The notes under the pieces: model-generated
What the model was told of the DNA's origin: nothing
Seen by the model: only the letters and a program-made list of their open reading frames with translations
Database searches by the model: none
Made by a program: the position numbers and the translations under genes
Source: Adiantum capillus-veneris
Taxonomy: Eukaryota; Streptophyta; Polypodiopsida; Polypodiales; Pteridaceae
Assembly (NCBI GenBank): GCA_014529385.2
Contig: CM043958.1
Coordinates: forward strand, 148,334,385-148,398,384
DNA length: 64,000 nt
Reading direction: 5' to 3'
Shown: positions 21,315 to 33,819 of the stretch, piece after piece
How the letters are laid out: every line of letters begins with the position of its first letter
Numbering within the stretch: position 1 is the first letter of the stretch

Positions 21315-22340
21315 ATTTTGACAACACTAGCTAGCATACCTACTTCGATAATTAGCACAACCAATAGTCTTAGAAGTGGATCCAATGTACTAGCTAACTA
21401 GCATATCTAGTATCCCAATCCATATATCAAGTAGCATACTCAATATGCTCATTAGCATATCAAGTATGCTAACTAGCATGCCTAATATTCTGATAAGTAG
21501 ATCATATGTATTTACTAGCCAACCCTTATGCTAACTAGTATATCTAGTGTACTAGCTTACTTCCTAGTATGCGATTAGCATATTCAATATGCTAATTTAC
21601 AAATCCAGTATTCCCATTGGCATGCCAAATGTGTTAAATAGCCAACCCAATATTCTAACTAGCATACATAATATTCTTACAAGTAGATCGAGTGTACTAA
21701 CTAGCTATCCCAATATGATTACTGTCATATCCAATGTACTAGCTAACTCGGAGGGTCACTATGTATAAATTGTGTATATTGTGTGCGTTCCAGGACTATT
21801 TCTAAGACTCCTTATCTGTGAATTTTTGACAAATAAAATACACCATTTTCCTATTTGATATGTAAATTGATTTCCCAATTCCATTTTACGGTACCCTTTT
21901 GTATGTGAAAATGTGACAAAGAATAAAATTTAATAATCCCTTCTAGTCCACTCACGTGATACTCGCATAATTATTATGTGACTTCACCTAAGCTAGCTAA
22001 CCAATCCATTATGCTAATTAGAATATCCTTTATGCTAATCCATAGATCCAATATGCTAATTATAATATCCACTATGCTAACTAGCATACCTAATAATCTT
22101 ACAAACAAATCTAGTGTACTAACTAGCCAACCCCATATGCTAATTCCCACACCTAATGTTCTAACATTAAGTGGATCTAGTGCACTAACTAGTCAACTGA
22201 ATATGCTAATTTACAGCTCTAGTGTACTAGCTAGAGACCTAGTATGCTTATTACCAAATCGAGTATGCTAATTAGCATATCCAAAATGCTAGCTTGCAAG
22301 CCATATGTACTAGGAGCTTACCCAAAATGGTAGCTAGCAT
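21315..22340. repeat. Field of palindromic word TATGCTAACTAGCATA, second and longer
   Basis: More than 30 degenerate occurrences of TATGCTAAxTAGCATA halves (ATATGCTAATTA, CTAACTAGCATA). They are interleaved with TAGTGTACTAGCTA and interrupted by about 230 bases of ordinary AT-rich DNA at 21,745-21,975. Open frames here (rich in Thr/Ser/Met/Leu repeats) are consequences of the repeat. Confidence 0.75.
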
Positions 22341-23460
22341 TCCTTGTATGCTAACCACTAAGCGTACATTCAAGGTTCATTATCTTACCAATTTTTGGTG
22401 TGATTGGATGTCCTTGCATTGCAATGTTGCACAACCATTTGGTAGGTATGCTTCTCCTACAGGTGGAAACCCTACATTCAATCCCAAGGGAGAATGTAGT
22501 AGGAACGCAAAGAAGGTGACATTTATGCTCACATGTAACAAACATAAAGTGTAGATATGAGAATCACGGGGATTTAACATTTGCGAGTTTTTCATTTCAA
22601 GTTTTTTTGACAATTTTAGCAATCTTTAGAGTTTTTTAAACCAAATATGTGTCATAGCATAAAGTATCTATTTAATGTAATTTTCAATCATCATAAAACT
22701 CCATATATGTGTGGTTGACGGAGAGAGAAAGTATAAATTCTAGAGAGATAGTATTTATGCGCGTTACCATTGGAAGAAGAGATCATAAATCCTTGAGAGA
22801 GAGAGAGTGACTTCTCTTCTAGAGAGAGAAAGTAAAATCATAGAGTTGTATATCACTACGCAGAGAAAGAGAGAGAGAGAGACCGAGAGGGCATAACGAC
22901 GTGAAAATGTAAACAAATAAAATCACTATTTCACAACTCATGCCATTAGAGTCAAATATGCTCGCCGCGCATGTGATCAGAGTCAAATAATCCACAGCAT
23001 ATAAACATGCGATAAAGTAAAAAATCATGCAAAATAGAGACAAAACTATTTTCAAAGTTAAATAAGCCACATCATATATAAATGTGATGAAGTCAAAAAT
23101 CATGCCAGATAGAGACAATACTATTTTTCCCAAGCTTGAGCTTTTTGAAACAACGTAAGTTTGAGGATGTAAGTACATTCGCTAAACTACAATAGGATAA
23201 GATCAAAATTAGAGTACAAAAAAGGATAGTCGCCATAAATGTAATGGTCACTCTAAAAGGCAAACAATTTACTCCCAAATAGCTTGCAAGTTGCTTCATG
23301 TCTTTTGCTTGAAATTTGAAATCCTTTGCTGCATAAACAATGTTTTTTCAAGATAAATAATCACAAGTGTAATAAACCAAAATAAATGCAGAAAAACACT
23401 TTAATATCATAGATCAATATTCTAGTTGAGTGAAAGATGCATACCAAACCAACTGTAATT
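22340..23460. other. No recognisable gene; GA-rich and short tandem repeats
   Basis: GA-rich stretches lie at 22,720-22,885. Two diverged tandem units with AATCATGC, ATAGAGACAA and ACTATTTT occur at about 22,965-23,125. Nothing coding was supported. Confidence 0.4.
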
Positions 23461-23464
23461 AAAT

Positions 23465-24787
23465 GGAGGGAGAAATCCTCCTTGGTTGTCCAAGAATAAA
23501 GGCGATGTCCATTGGTGAGAGGGTTGGCTGATGAATAATCATGTGCTCCTTAGGTTCAAGTCCGAGCACTTTTGTGTACACATAGTACATATGTTTGCAT
23601 GCCAAAAAGGATTTGTTGGTATTCTCTCACTTTTAAAAATCCGCACACGTGCATGTTGGAGTCTGTTTTATATGAATCTCATAACTATTTTCAGTGAGAA
23701 CTCGGAAAACTACATGCTCTTGAGACCTTTTCACTTCATCCAAAAATATAATTGTCATACTATTACGTGATTCCAATTTCTTCATGGCCTCTTTAGAGAT
23801 TCCATGCCTCCACTTTTTCTTCCTCGAGCTGCCACCACCATCTTTGTAGTCACCAGCAAGAGGTTGTGGATTTACCATTGAATTCTCTGTCCGAAATCCA
23901 CTCTGATGCAGCGCGGCAAGCTCCTGTGTGGAGATATTTGTCCCTCTTGCTACTAGCCAAACACATGGAGCAGGAGGTAAATCTTTGACTTGTCTTTTGA
24001 TTGATTGAGTATGCAAAATATCATGATTACAAAACCATAACCATTGCTCAATTGTTTTACCCTTGAACATTCTTTCGGAACATATACATGGAGCAACAAG
24101 ACCAATTGAGCGACTATGCAAGATATTGTCACAATTTTTTCTCCCTACTATTCCAAAACATTTTCTTTGACTTTGAATGGGCATTCTCCTAAGGGCCCAC
24201 TGAGTGCGTGACACATCACTCTCAAACACATTGTTTCTTTGAGATGACAAAGGTGTGGTTGTTTCTTTTTGAGATCCAATATCATCATCACTGTCACTAA
24301 TTTGCAGCGGAATGTTAGAAATACCTGGTCCTTGGGTATCAAACTTGATTTTTTTGGGTCGACCGTGATGGTTTTGTTGCTTAGATTCCATGACATATTC
24401 CGGCCTATGGGAGCTACTTGTTCTTGTTCTGCCCCTCTTTTTGCGTTGTACTGTTTCTTTGTCTCCATGCAAAATTGGCTGCACATACATGGGAGTCCCT
24501 GCAACAGCCTCGTGTAATAGATGGGCCATGTTGGTTGGAGTTGGAGTTTGCTGAGATTCAACTCGAGAAAGCAAGGTCTCCATTGTGGGACCCGTTCCTA
24601 TATAACGCTCAATAGTATATCACAAACGCTTTGCACATTGAATATATGAGTTTATAACATCTGCTACACATGCATCATACAAGGATACTTTTCTCTTTCC
24701 ACCTTCACCCGCTAACCAATTGGCATGTACACTTTCTGATAAATTAACATTGGGAATTTGTGCCCGCTCCCACGGACTTAGACCACC
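23465..24787 (-). pseudogene. MULE-like transposase, exon C copy 1 (linker and SWIM finger)
   Basis: Minus strand, starting at 24787 after TTTCATAG with GGLSPWERAQIPNVNLSESV. A TGA follows KRL near 24,612. Downstream are an NLS-like stretch (VQRKKRGRTRTSS), an acidic stretch (ISDSDDDIGS), a Cys/His region (CFGIVGRKNCDNIL, CSERMFKGKTIEQWLWFCNH) and an MTIIFLDEVKR strand. The SWIM motif is CTCADF followed, after a frameshift near 23,625, by CKHMYYV. SWIM fingers (CxCx(n)CxH) sit C-terminal to the DDE core in Mutator-like transposases. This is the only copy in the array reaching the complete SWIM motif. Confidence 0.75.
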
Positions 24788-24886
24788 CTATGAAATTCAA
24801 AAAAACATGAATTAAAATTTATAAATTTCATGTATGAAAAGCTTATAAATTTTTCTAAAAATATAAATTGTCATAAAGGTACTTAC

Positions 24887-25341
24887 ATCTGTTCCAATTC
24901 CTCCCCAGTGTGAAATTCGTTGCTCCCACCATTTAAACCATCTGCTCACTCTTGTGAATGTATCTGTAGATAGATGCTGTCTCCACCATTTTTGAATTGA
25001 AAGTGCCTTTTGAGATGCAAGCACAATGGTCTTACAATATCTCCATTCCTCACACATATCAATGTGTTGATTTGTTAGATGTTGAGGTATCCACTTTTTA
25101 GCATATTTGTGGAGACTCTGCTCCCAATGAAATAGGCATGACCGTTCACGTCCCTCCATGATATTATCTGGCCCGCCATTGAAGACTGTTCGAGTAACAT
25201 TCCAATTTGCACCAGCCTCATCAGACATAAAACCTGCAGAGTCAGCTGCACCATGTCCGTACTTTTCCATTGTTGAATTAAGGTTCTCCCAAAAAATAAC
25301 TTGAGTCTTTGCATCCTCCTCTTTAGTTTCACATATAGCAA
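24887..25341 (-). pseudogene. MULE-like transposase, exon B copy 1 (DDE core fragment)
   Basis: Begins ICETKEEDAKTQVIFWENLN. It continues GFMSDEAGANWN, where the Asp is the expected second catalytic residue, and SCLFHWEQSLHKYAKKW, the conserved Cys-x2-His that follows it in MULEs. It ends WGGIGTD at a GTAAGTACC donor, in phase 0 with exon C. The segment carrying the first catalytic Asp should lie directly upstream. Instead there is a 200-base spacer with a duplicated AACATAAACATTTTCACACA and no open frame, so the enzyme core is incomplete. Confidence 0.75.
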
Positions 25342-25569
25342 TTATTTGTAGTGATCATATGCTACAAGATAATGAACATAAACATTTTCACACATCTTCG
25401 TTTATTTATAAATTGAGATAATCAACATAAACATTTTCACACATCTTCTTCATGCTTTTCATACATGAAATTTATAAATTTATGAAGGGCAAGAGAAACT
25501 CAAAGGGTAAGAGAAAATGCTTTTCATACATGAAATTTATAAGAGAGAACAAAATTGAGTTTCTCTTAC

Positions 25570-26492
25570 CCTTTGGTTTGAACCACTGGCATCATTTCTT
25601 CCAAAAACTCATTGAATTGTATATCGGATCTAACTTCAGCTTCCTCACCAATCAAGGAGTGAAGAACAAGTTGTTGAGCCACCAACATTTGAATTTTTCT
25701 TGGGCCACCCTTTTCTATTTTTAGTACTGCACCTACTAGTTTCCGCACTCCTGAAATAGAAACCCTAGAGGTTCCTTTCTTAACATTATGACAATGTTTA
25801 CCAACATGTATTGCCAGTCGCGACATTGTACCATCTCTAGGCAAAACATAATAGATTTTGCAGGGACAAGCAGCAACACAAGTAACAACCTTCTGACAAT
25901 AATGACAAGTTATTGTTGTATTCTCTTCCATTGCAAGGTAGTCCTTTTTGACGTGTCTGTCCAAATATCCATGAAAATCTCTACTATTAAATTCTTGTTC
26001 CTTAATATAATGAGGACACGTTGAATAATTGCACTGCATGCATCCCAAACAGTGGCTTAGACGAATTGTGCAGGCTATTGCCATGGTTGTCACAGATGGG
26101 CGAGTCCACAAGTGACCATCAAAGCGTTGTTCCATCCCTGTCATTCGTTTTGCTTTATCCTGAGTCACAGGTAACTCAAAAAACAAATTTCTATCATAAT
26201 GTTGTGGAAGTTCAGCAACTTGCAAAGGAGCTCCACATAATGTTAACAGATCATTTAACTTTTTTGCCCCTGGATTTTGTTGAATCCAAATGACGATTGA
26301 CTGAGTTTTGAGTTGTCCTATATTGTCACCACTACTTTCAAGATGCACAATGCTTAAAACATCTTCAGATATCTCTTTGTCATTTCCTTTCTCATTGTCA
26401 GATACCTGTATAAATGTGTCTGAATGAAGCATCTCAAATAAGCTCAAAAAAGATCCATCTTTTAAAAAATGCTGATGACCTTCCATATCCCA
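25570..26492 (-). CDS. MULE-like transposase, exon A copy 1 (zinc-binding N-terminal exon, intact)
   Basis: An open exon from 26492 (after CCACAG) to 25570 (before GTAAGAG), with 306 codons from its internal ATG. It carries CLGCMQCNYSTCPHYIK and, further on, ITCHYCQKVV and CPCKIYYV ending GKHCHN. The C...C...HxH spacing resembles the GCM/WRKY or FLYWCH-type fingers found at the N-terminus of MULE transposases. The first 80 residues are acidic. The tail (FLEEMMPVVQTKG) abuts the donor. Splice sites and frame are preserved, unlike the rest of the gene. Whether it is expressed is unknown. Confidence 0.7.
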
Positions 26493-26639
26493 CTGTGGTT
26501 ACAGTAAGACTTTTGTTAGGCCATACACAATCTTCTTCATGCTTCTCATACATGAAATTTATAAATTTATAAAGGGTAAGAGAAAATCAAAGGGTAAGAG
26601 AAAATGCTTTTCATACATGAAATTTATAAGAGAGAACAA

Positions 26640-27256
26640 AATTGAGTTTCCCTTACCCTTTGGTTTGAACCACTGGCATCATTTCTTCCAAAAAATCATT
26701 GAATTGTACATCGGATGTAACTTCAGCTTCCTCACCAATCAAGGAGTGAAGCACAAGTTGTTGAGCCACCAATATTTGAATTTTTCTTGGGCCACCCTTT
26801 TCTATTTTTAGTACTGTACCTACCAGTTTCCGCACTCCTAAAATAGCAACCCTAGAGGTTCCTTTCTTACCATTATGACAATGTTTACCAATATGTATTG
26901 CCAGTCGCGACATTGTACCATCTCTAGGCAAAACATAATAGATTTTGCAGGGACAAGCAGCAACCAAAGTAACAACCTTCTGACAATAATGACAAGTTAT
27001 TGTTGTATTCTCTTCCATTGCAAGGTAGTCCTTTTTGACGTGTCTGTCCAAATATCCATGAAAATCTCTACTATTAAATTCTTGTTCCTTAATATAATGA
27101 GGACACGTTGAATAATTGCACTCAATGCATCCCAAACAGTGGCTTAGACGATTGTGCATGCTATTGCCATGGTTGTCACAGATGGGCGAGTCCACAAGTG
27201 ACCATCAAAGCGTTGTTCCATCCCTGTCATTCGTTTTGTTTTATCCTAAGTCGCAG
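26640..27256 (-). pseudogene. Exon A copy 2, truncated and fused to exon C copy 2
   Basis: It matches copy A1 over the zinc-binding region (CIECNYSTCPHYIK, GKHCHNGKKG). It lacks the first 90 or so codons: at about 27,256 the exon-A text (GTCGCAGGTAACTCAAAACAC) passes directly into exon-C text (ACTTCATCCAAAAATATAAT). A small deletion occurs at the start (CTTAGACGATTGTGC). Confidence 0.8.
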
Positions 27257-27985
27257 GTAACTCAAAACACACTTCATCCAAAAATATAATTGTCATACTA
27301 TTACATGCTTCCAATTTCTTCATGGCCTCTTTAGAGATTCCATGCCTCCACTTTTTCTTCCTCGAGCTCCCACCACCATCTTTGTAGTCACCAGCAAGAG
27401 GTTGTGGATTTACCATTGAATTCTCTGTCCGAAATCCACTCTGATGCAGCGCGGCAAGCTCCTGTGTGGAGATATTTGTCCCTCTTGCTACTAGCCAAAC
27501 ACATGGAGCAGGAGGTAAATCTTTGACTTGTCTTTTGATTGATTGAGTATGCAAAATATCATGGTTACAAAACCATAACCATTGCTCAATTGTTTTACCC
27601 TTGAACATTCTTTCGGAACATATACATGGAGCAACAAGACCAATTGAGCGACTATGCAAGATATTGTCACAATTTTTTCTCCCTACTATTCCAAAACATT
27701 TTCTTTGACTTTTAATGGGCATTCTCCTAAGGGCCCACTGAGTGCGTGACACATCACTCTCAAACACATTGTTTCTTTGCGATGACAAAGGTGTGGTTGT
27801 TTCTTTTTGAGATCCAATATCATCATCACTGTCACTAATTTGCAGCGGAATGTTAGAAATACACATGCATCATACAAGGATACTTTTCTCTTTCCACCTT
27901 CACCCGCTAACCAATTGGCATGTACACTTTCTGATAAATTAACATTGGGAATTTGTGCCCGCTTCCACGGACTTAGACCACCCTA
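27257..27985 (-). pseudogene. Exon C copy 2, with a 340-base internal deletion
   Basis: Nearly identical to 23,735-24,787. It is fused at its 3' end to exon A copy 2 and has no SWIM motif. The segment equivalent to 24,329-24,670 is missing (junction GAAATACACATGCATC), which removes the NLS-like stretch. Confidence 0.8.
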
Positions 27986-28081
27986 TGAAATTCAAAAAAA
28001 CATGAATTAAAATTTATAAATTTCATGTATGAAAAGCTTATAAATTTTTCTAAAAATATAAATTGTCATAAAGGTACTTAC

Positions 28082-28536
28082 ATCTGTTCCAATTCCTCCC
28101 CAGTGTGAAATTCGTTGCTCCCACCATTTAAACCATCTGCTCACTCTTGTGAATGTATCTGTAGATAGATGCTGTCTCCACCATTTTTGAATTGAAAGTG
28201 CCTTTTGAGATGCAAGCACAATGGTCTTACAAGATCTCCATTCCTCACACATATCAATGTGTTGATTTGTTAGATGTTGAGGTATCCACTTTTTAGCATA
28301 TTTGTGGAGACTCTGCTCCCAATGAAATAGGCATGACCGCTCACGTCCCTCCATGATATTATCTGGCCTGCCATTGAAGACTGTTCGAATAACATTCCAA
28401 TTTGCACCAGCCTCATCAGACATAAAACCTGCAGAGTCAGCTGCACCATGTCCGTACTTTTCCATTGTTGAATTAAGGTTCTCCCAAAAAATAACTTGAG
28501 TCTTTGCATCCTCCTCTTTAGTTTCACATATAGCAA
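28082..28536 (-). pseudogene. Exon B copy 2
   Basis: Over 98% like exon B copy 1 by eye, with the same DEAGANW and CLFHW motifs and the same GTAAGT donor at about 28,080. Differences are single bases (for example NVIRTVFNGR). The upstream spacer is also conserved. Confidence 0.8.
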
Positions 28537-28764
28537 TTATTTGTAGTGATCATATGCTACAAGATAATGAACATAAACATTTTCACACATCTTCGTTTAT
28601 TTATAAATTGAGATAATCAACATAAACATTTTCACACATCTTCTTCATGCTTTTCATACATGAAATTTATAAATATATGAAGGGCAAGAGAAACTCAAAG
28701 GGTAAGAGAAAATGCTTTTCATACATGAAATTTATAAGAGAGAACAAAATTGAGTTTCTCTTAC

Positions 28765-29686
28765 CCTTTGGTTTGAACCACTGGCATCATTTCTTCCAAA
28801 AAACATTGAATTGTATATCGGATCTAACTTCAGCTTCCTCACCAATCAAGGAGTGAAGAACAAGTTGTTGAGCCACCAACATTTGAATTTTTCTTGGGCC
28901 ACCCTTTTCTATTTTTAGTACTGCACCTACTAGTTTCTGCACTCCTGAAATAGAAACCCTAGAGGTTCCTTTCTTAACATTATGACAATGTTTACCAACA
29001 TGTATTGCCAGTCGCGACATTGTACCATCTCTAGGCAAAACATAATAGATTTTGCAGGGACAAGCAGCAACACAAGTAACAACCTTCTGACAATAATGAC
29101 AAGTTATTGTTGTATTCTCTTCCATTGCAAGGTAGTCCTTTTTGACGTGTCTGTCCAAATATCCATGAAAATCTCTACTATTAAATTCTTGTTCCTTAAT
29201 ATAATGAGGACACGTTGAATAATTGCACTGCATGCATCCCAAACAGTGGCTTAGACGAATTGTGCAGGCTATTGCCATGGTTGTCACAGATGGGCGAGTC
29301 CACAAGTGACCATCAAAGCGTTGTTCCATCCCTGTCATTCGTTTTGTTTTATCCTGAGTCACAGGTAGCTCAAAACACAAATTTCTATCATAATGTTGTG
29401 GAAGTTCAGCAACTTGCAAAGGAGCTCCACATAATGTTAACAGATCATTTAACTTTTTTGCCCCTGGATTTTGTTGAATCCAAATGACGATTGACTGAGT
29501 TTTGAGTTGTCCTATATCGTCACCACTACTTTCAAGATGCACAATGCTTAAAACATCTTCAGATATCTCTTTGTCATTTCCTTTCTCATTGTCAGATACC
29601 TGTATAAATGTGTCTGAATGAAGCATCTCAAATAAGCTCAAAAAAGATCCATCTATTAAGAAATGCTGATGACCTTCCATATCCCA
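28765..29686 (-). pseudogene. Exon A copy 3, frameshifted near its 3' end
   Basis: Same exon as A1. It is open for 297 codons, but one A is lost from the run in TTCCAAAAAACATTGAATTG, which shifts the final FLEEMMPVVQTKG. Zinc-binding motifs are intact. Confidence 0.75.
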
Positions 29687-29849
29687 CTGTGGTTACAGTA
29701 AGACTTTTGTTAGGCCATACACAATCTTCTTCATGCTTCTCATACATGAAATTTATAAATTTATAAAAGGTAAGAGAAAATCAAAGGGTAAGAGAAAATG
29801 CTTTTCATACATGAAATTTATAAGAGAGAACAAAATTGAGTTTCTCTTA

Positions 29850-30567
29850 CCCTTTGGTTTGAACCACTAGCATCATTTCTTCCAAAAAATCATTGAATTG
29901 TACATCGGATGTAACTTCAACTTCCTCACCAATCAAGGAGTGAAGCACAAGTTGTTGAGCCACCAATATTTGAATTTTTCTTGGGCCACCCTTTTCTATT
30001 TTTAGTACTGTACCTACCAGTTTCTGCACTCCTGAAATAGCAACCCTAGAGGTTCCTTCCTTAACATTATGACAATGTTTACCAACATGTATTGCCAGTC
30101 GCGACATTGTACCATCTCTAGGCAAAACATAATAGATTTTGCAGGGACAAGCAGCAACACAAGTAACAACTTTCTGACAATAATGACAAGTTATTATTGT
30201 ATTCTCTTCCATTGCGAGGTAGTCCTTTTTGACATGTCTGTCCAAATATCCATGAAAATCTCTACTATTAACTTCTTGTTCCTTAATATAATGAGGATAC
30301 ATTGAATAATTGCACTGCATGCATCCCAAACAGTGGCTTAGACGAATTGTGCATGCTATTGCCATGGTTGTCACAGATGGGCGAATCCACAAGTGACCAT
30401 CAAAGCGTTGTTCCATCCCTGTCATTCGTTTTGTTTTATCCTGAGTCACAGGTAACTCAAAACACAAATTTCTATCATAATGTTGTGGAAGTTCAGCAAC
30501 TTGCAAAGGAGCTCCACATAATGTTGACAGATCATTTAACTTTTTGCCCCTGGATTTTGTTGAATCT
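29850..30567 (-). pseudogene. Exon A copy 4, 5' part missing
   Basis: It matches exon A from the zinc-binding region to the donor (LEEMMLVVQTKG). It ends at 30,567 in GGATTTTGTTGAATC, where the next junction repeat (TTCTTCATGCTTTTC) begins, so the acidic N-terminal part is absent. One Cys is changed (STCPHY to SMYPHY). Confidence 0.8.
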
Positions 30568-30764
30568 TCTTCATGCTTTTCATACGTGAAATTTATAAAT
30601 TTATAAAGGGTAAGAGAAACTCAAAGGGTAAGAGAAAATTCTTTTCATACATGAAATTTATAAGAGAGAACAAAATTGAGTTTCTCTTACCCTTTGGTTT
30701 GAACCACTAGCATCATTTCTTCCAAAAAATCATTGAATTGTACATCGGGTGTAACTTCAACTTC
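30568..30764 (-). pseudogene. Exon A copy 5, small 3' fragment fused to exon C copy 3
   Basis: Only the junction repeat and about 70 bases of the exon's 3' end remain. At about 30,764 the text turns to exon C (TACATATGTTTGCATGCC). Confidence 0.8.
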
Positions 30765-31968
30765 AGTACATATGTTTGCATGCCAAAAAGTATTTGTTGG
30801 TATTCTCTCGCTTTCAAAAATCCGGACACGTGCATGTTGGAGTCTGTTTTATATGAATCTCTTAACTATTTTCAGTGAGAACTCGGAAAACTACATGCTC
30901 TTGAGACCTTTTCACTTCATCCAAAAATATAATTGTCATACTATTACATGCTTCCAATTTCTTCATGGCCTCTTTAGAGATTCCATGCCTCCACTTTTTC
31001 TTCCTCGAGCTGTCACCACCATCTTTGTAGTCACCAGCAAGAGGTTGTGGATTTACCATTGAATTCTCTGTCCGAAATCCACTCTGATGCAGCGCGGCAA
31101 GCTCCTGTGTGGAGATATTTGTCCCTCTTGCTACTAGCCAAACACATGGAGCAGGAGGTAAATCTTTGACTTGTCTTTTGATTGATTGAGTATGCAAAAT
31201 ATCATGATTACAAAACCATAACCATTACTCTATTGTTTTACCCTTGAACATTCTTTCGGAACATATACATGGAGCAACAAGACCAATTGAGCGACTATGC
31301 AAGATATTGTCACAATTTTTTCTCCCTACTATTCCAAAACATTTTCTTTGACTTTGAATGGGCATTCTCCTAAGGGCCTACTGAGTGCGTGACACATCAC
31401 TCTCAAACACATTGTTTCTTTGAGATGACAAAGGTGTGGTTGTTTCTTTTTGAGATCCAATATCATCATCACTGTCACTAATTTGCAGCGGAATGTTAGA
31501 AATACCTGGTCCTTGGGTATCAAACTTGATTTTTTTGGGTCGACCGTGATGGTTTCGTTGCTTAGATTCCATGACATATTCCGGCCTATGGGAGCTACTT
31601 GTTCTTGTTCTGCCCCTCTTTTTGCGTTGTACTGTTTCTTTGTCTCCATGCAAAATTGGCTGCACATACATGGGAGTCCTTGCAACAGCCTCGTGTAATA
31701 GATGGGCCACGTTGGTTGGAGTTGGAGTTTTCTGAGATTCAACTCGAGAAAGCAAGGTCTCCATTGTGGGACCCATTCCTATATAACGCTCAATAGTATA
31801 TCCCAAACGCTTTGCACATTGAATATATGAGTTTATAACATCTGCTACACATGCATCATACAAGGATACTTTTCTCTTTCCACCTTCACCCGCTAACCAA
31901 TTGGCATGTACACTTTCTGATAAATTAACATTGGGAATTTGTGCCCGCTCCCACGGACTTAGACCACC
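30765..31968 (-). pseudogene. Exon C copy 3, cut inside the SWIM motif
   Basis: It carries the undeleted linker and NLS-like stretch. It reads KRLGYTIERYIGMG where copy 1 has a stop, but it has its own stop near 31,378-31,380 (TAC to TAG change seen as CCTACTGAG on the plus strand) and another at about 31,230. It ends at 30,765 before the SWIM Cys-x-His. Confidence 0.75.
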
Positions 31969-32067
31969 CTATGAAATTCAAAAAAACATGAATTAAAATT
32001 TATAAATTTCATGTATGAAAAGCTTATAAATTTTTCTAAAAATATAAATTGTCATAAAGGTACTTAC

Positions 32068-32522
32068 ATCTGTTCCAATTCCTCCCCAGTGTGAAATTCG
32101 TTGCTCCCACCATTTAAACCATCTGCTCACTCTTGTGATGCTATCTGTAGATAGATGTTGTCTCCACCATTTTTGAATTGAAAGTGCCTTTTGAGATGCA
32201 AGCACAATGGTCTTACAATATCTCCATTCCTCACACATATCAATGTGTTGATTTGTTAGATGTTGAGGTATCCACTTTTTAGCATATTTGTGGAGACTCT
32301 GCTCCCAATGAAATAGGCATGACCGTTCACGTCCCTCCATGATATTATCTGGCCCGCCATTGAAGACTGTTCGAATAACATTCCAATTTGCACCAGCCTC
32401 ATCAGACATAAAACCTGCAGAGTCAGCTGCACCATGTCCGTACTTTTCCATTGTTGAATTAAGGATCTCCCAAAAAATAACTTGAGTCTTTGCATCCTCC
32501 TCTTTAGTTTCACATATAGCAA
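32068..32522 (-). pseudogene. Exon B copy 3
   Basis: Same as copies 1 and 2, with DEAGANW, CLFHW and the GTAAGT donor. A three-base change gives STDSITRV instead of STDTFTRV. The upstream spacer with the duplicated AACATAAACATTTTCACACA is present again. Confidence 0.8.
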
Positions 32523-32750
32523 TTATTTGTAGTGATCATATGCTACAAGATAATGAACATAAACATTTTCACACATCTTCGTTTATTTATAAATTGAGAT
32601 AATCAACATAAACATTTTCACACATCTTCTTCATGCTTTTCATACATGAAATTTATAAATTTATGAAGGGCAACAGAAACTCAAAGGGTAAGAGAAAATG
32701 CTTTTCATACATGAAATTTATAAGAGAGAACAAAATTGAGTTTCTCTTAC

Positions 32751-33673
32751 CCTTTGGTTTGAACCACTGGCATCATTTCTTCCAAAAAATCATTGAATTG
32801 TATATCGGATGTAGCTTTAGCTTCCTCACCAATCAAGGAGTGAAGAACAAGTTGTTGAGCCACCAACATTTGAATTTTTCTTGGGCCACCCTTTTCTATT
32901 TTTAGTACTGCACCTACTAGATTCCGCACTCCTGAAATAGAAACCCTAGAGGTTCCTTTCTTAACATTATGACAATGTTTACCAACATGTATTGCCAGTC
33001 GCGACATTGTACCATCTCTAGGCAAAACATAATAGATTTTGCAGGGACAAGCAGCAACACAAGTAACAACCTTCTGACAATAATGACAAGTTATTGTTGT
33101 ATTCTCTTCCATTGCAAGGTAGTCCTTTTTGACGTGTCTGTCCAAATATCCATGAAAATCTCTACTATTAAATTCTTGTTCCTTAATATAATGAGGACAC
33201 GTTGAATAATTGCACTGCATGCATCCCAAACAGTGGCTTAGACGAATTGTGCATGCTATTGCCATGGTTGTCACAGATGGGCGAGTCCACAAGTGACCAT
33301 CAAAGCGTTGTTCCATCCCTGTCATTCGTTTTGTTTTATCCTGAGTCGCAGGTAACTCAAAACACAAATTTCTATCATAATGTTGTGGAAGTTCAGCAAC
33401 TTGCAAAGGAGCTCCACATAATGTTAACAGATCATTTAACTTTTTTGCCCCTGGATTTTGTTGAATCCAAATGACGATTGACTGAGTTTTGAGCTGTCCT
33501 ATATCGTCACCACTACTTTCAAGATGCACAATGCTTAAAACATCTTCAGATATCTCTTTGTCATTTCCTTTCTCATTGTCAGATACCTGTAAAAATGTGT
33601 CTGAATGAAGCATCTCAAATAAGCTCAAAATAGATCCATCTATTAAGAAATGTTGATGACCTTCCATATCCCA
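32751..33673 (-). CDS. Exon A copy 6, intact
   Basis: 306 open codons with splice acceptor and donor preserved. All Cys and His of the finger region are present (CMQCNYSTCPHY, TCHYCQKVV, CPCKIYY, GKHCHN). It differs from A1 by scattered single substitutions (SILSLFEM, EEAKATSD). Confidence 0.7.
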
Positions 33674-33819
33674 TTGTGGTTACAGTAAGACTTTTGTTAG
33701 GCCATACACAATCTTCTTCATGCTTTTCATACATGAAATTTATAAATTTATAAAGGGTAAGAGAAAATGCTTTTCATACATGGAATTTATAAGAGAGAAC
33801 AAAATTGAGTTTCTCTTAC

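Noticed and set aside
21978-22271. Open frame rich in MLIxxSNMLT repeats as a protein
   Set aside because: It follows the TATGCTA repeat period and has no other coding feature.
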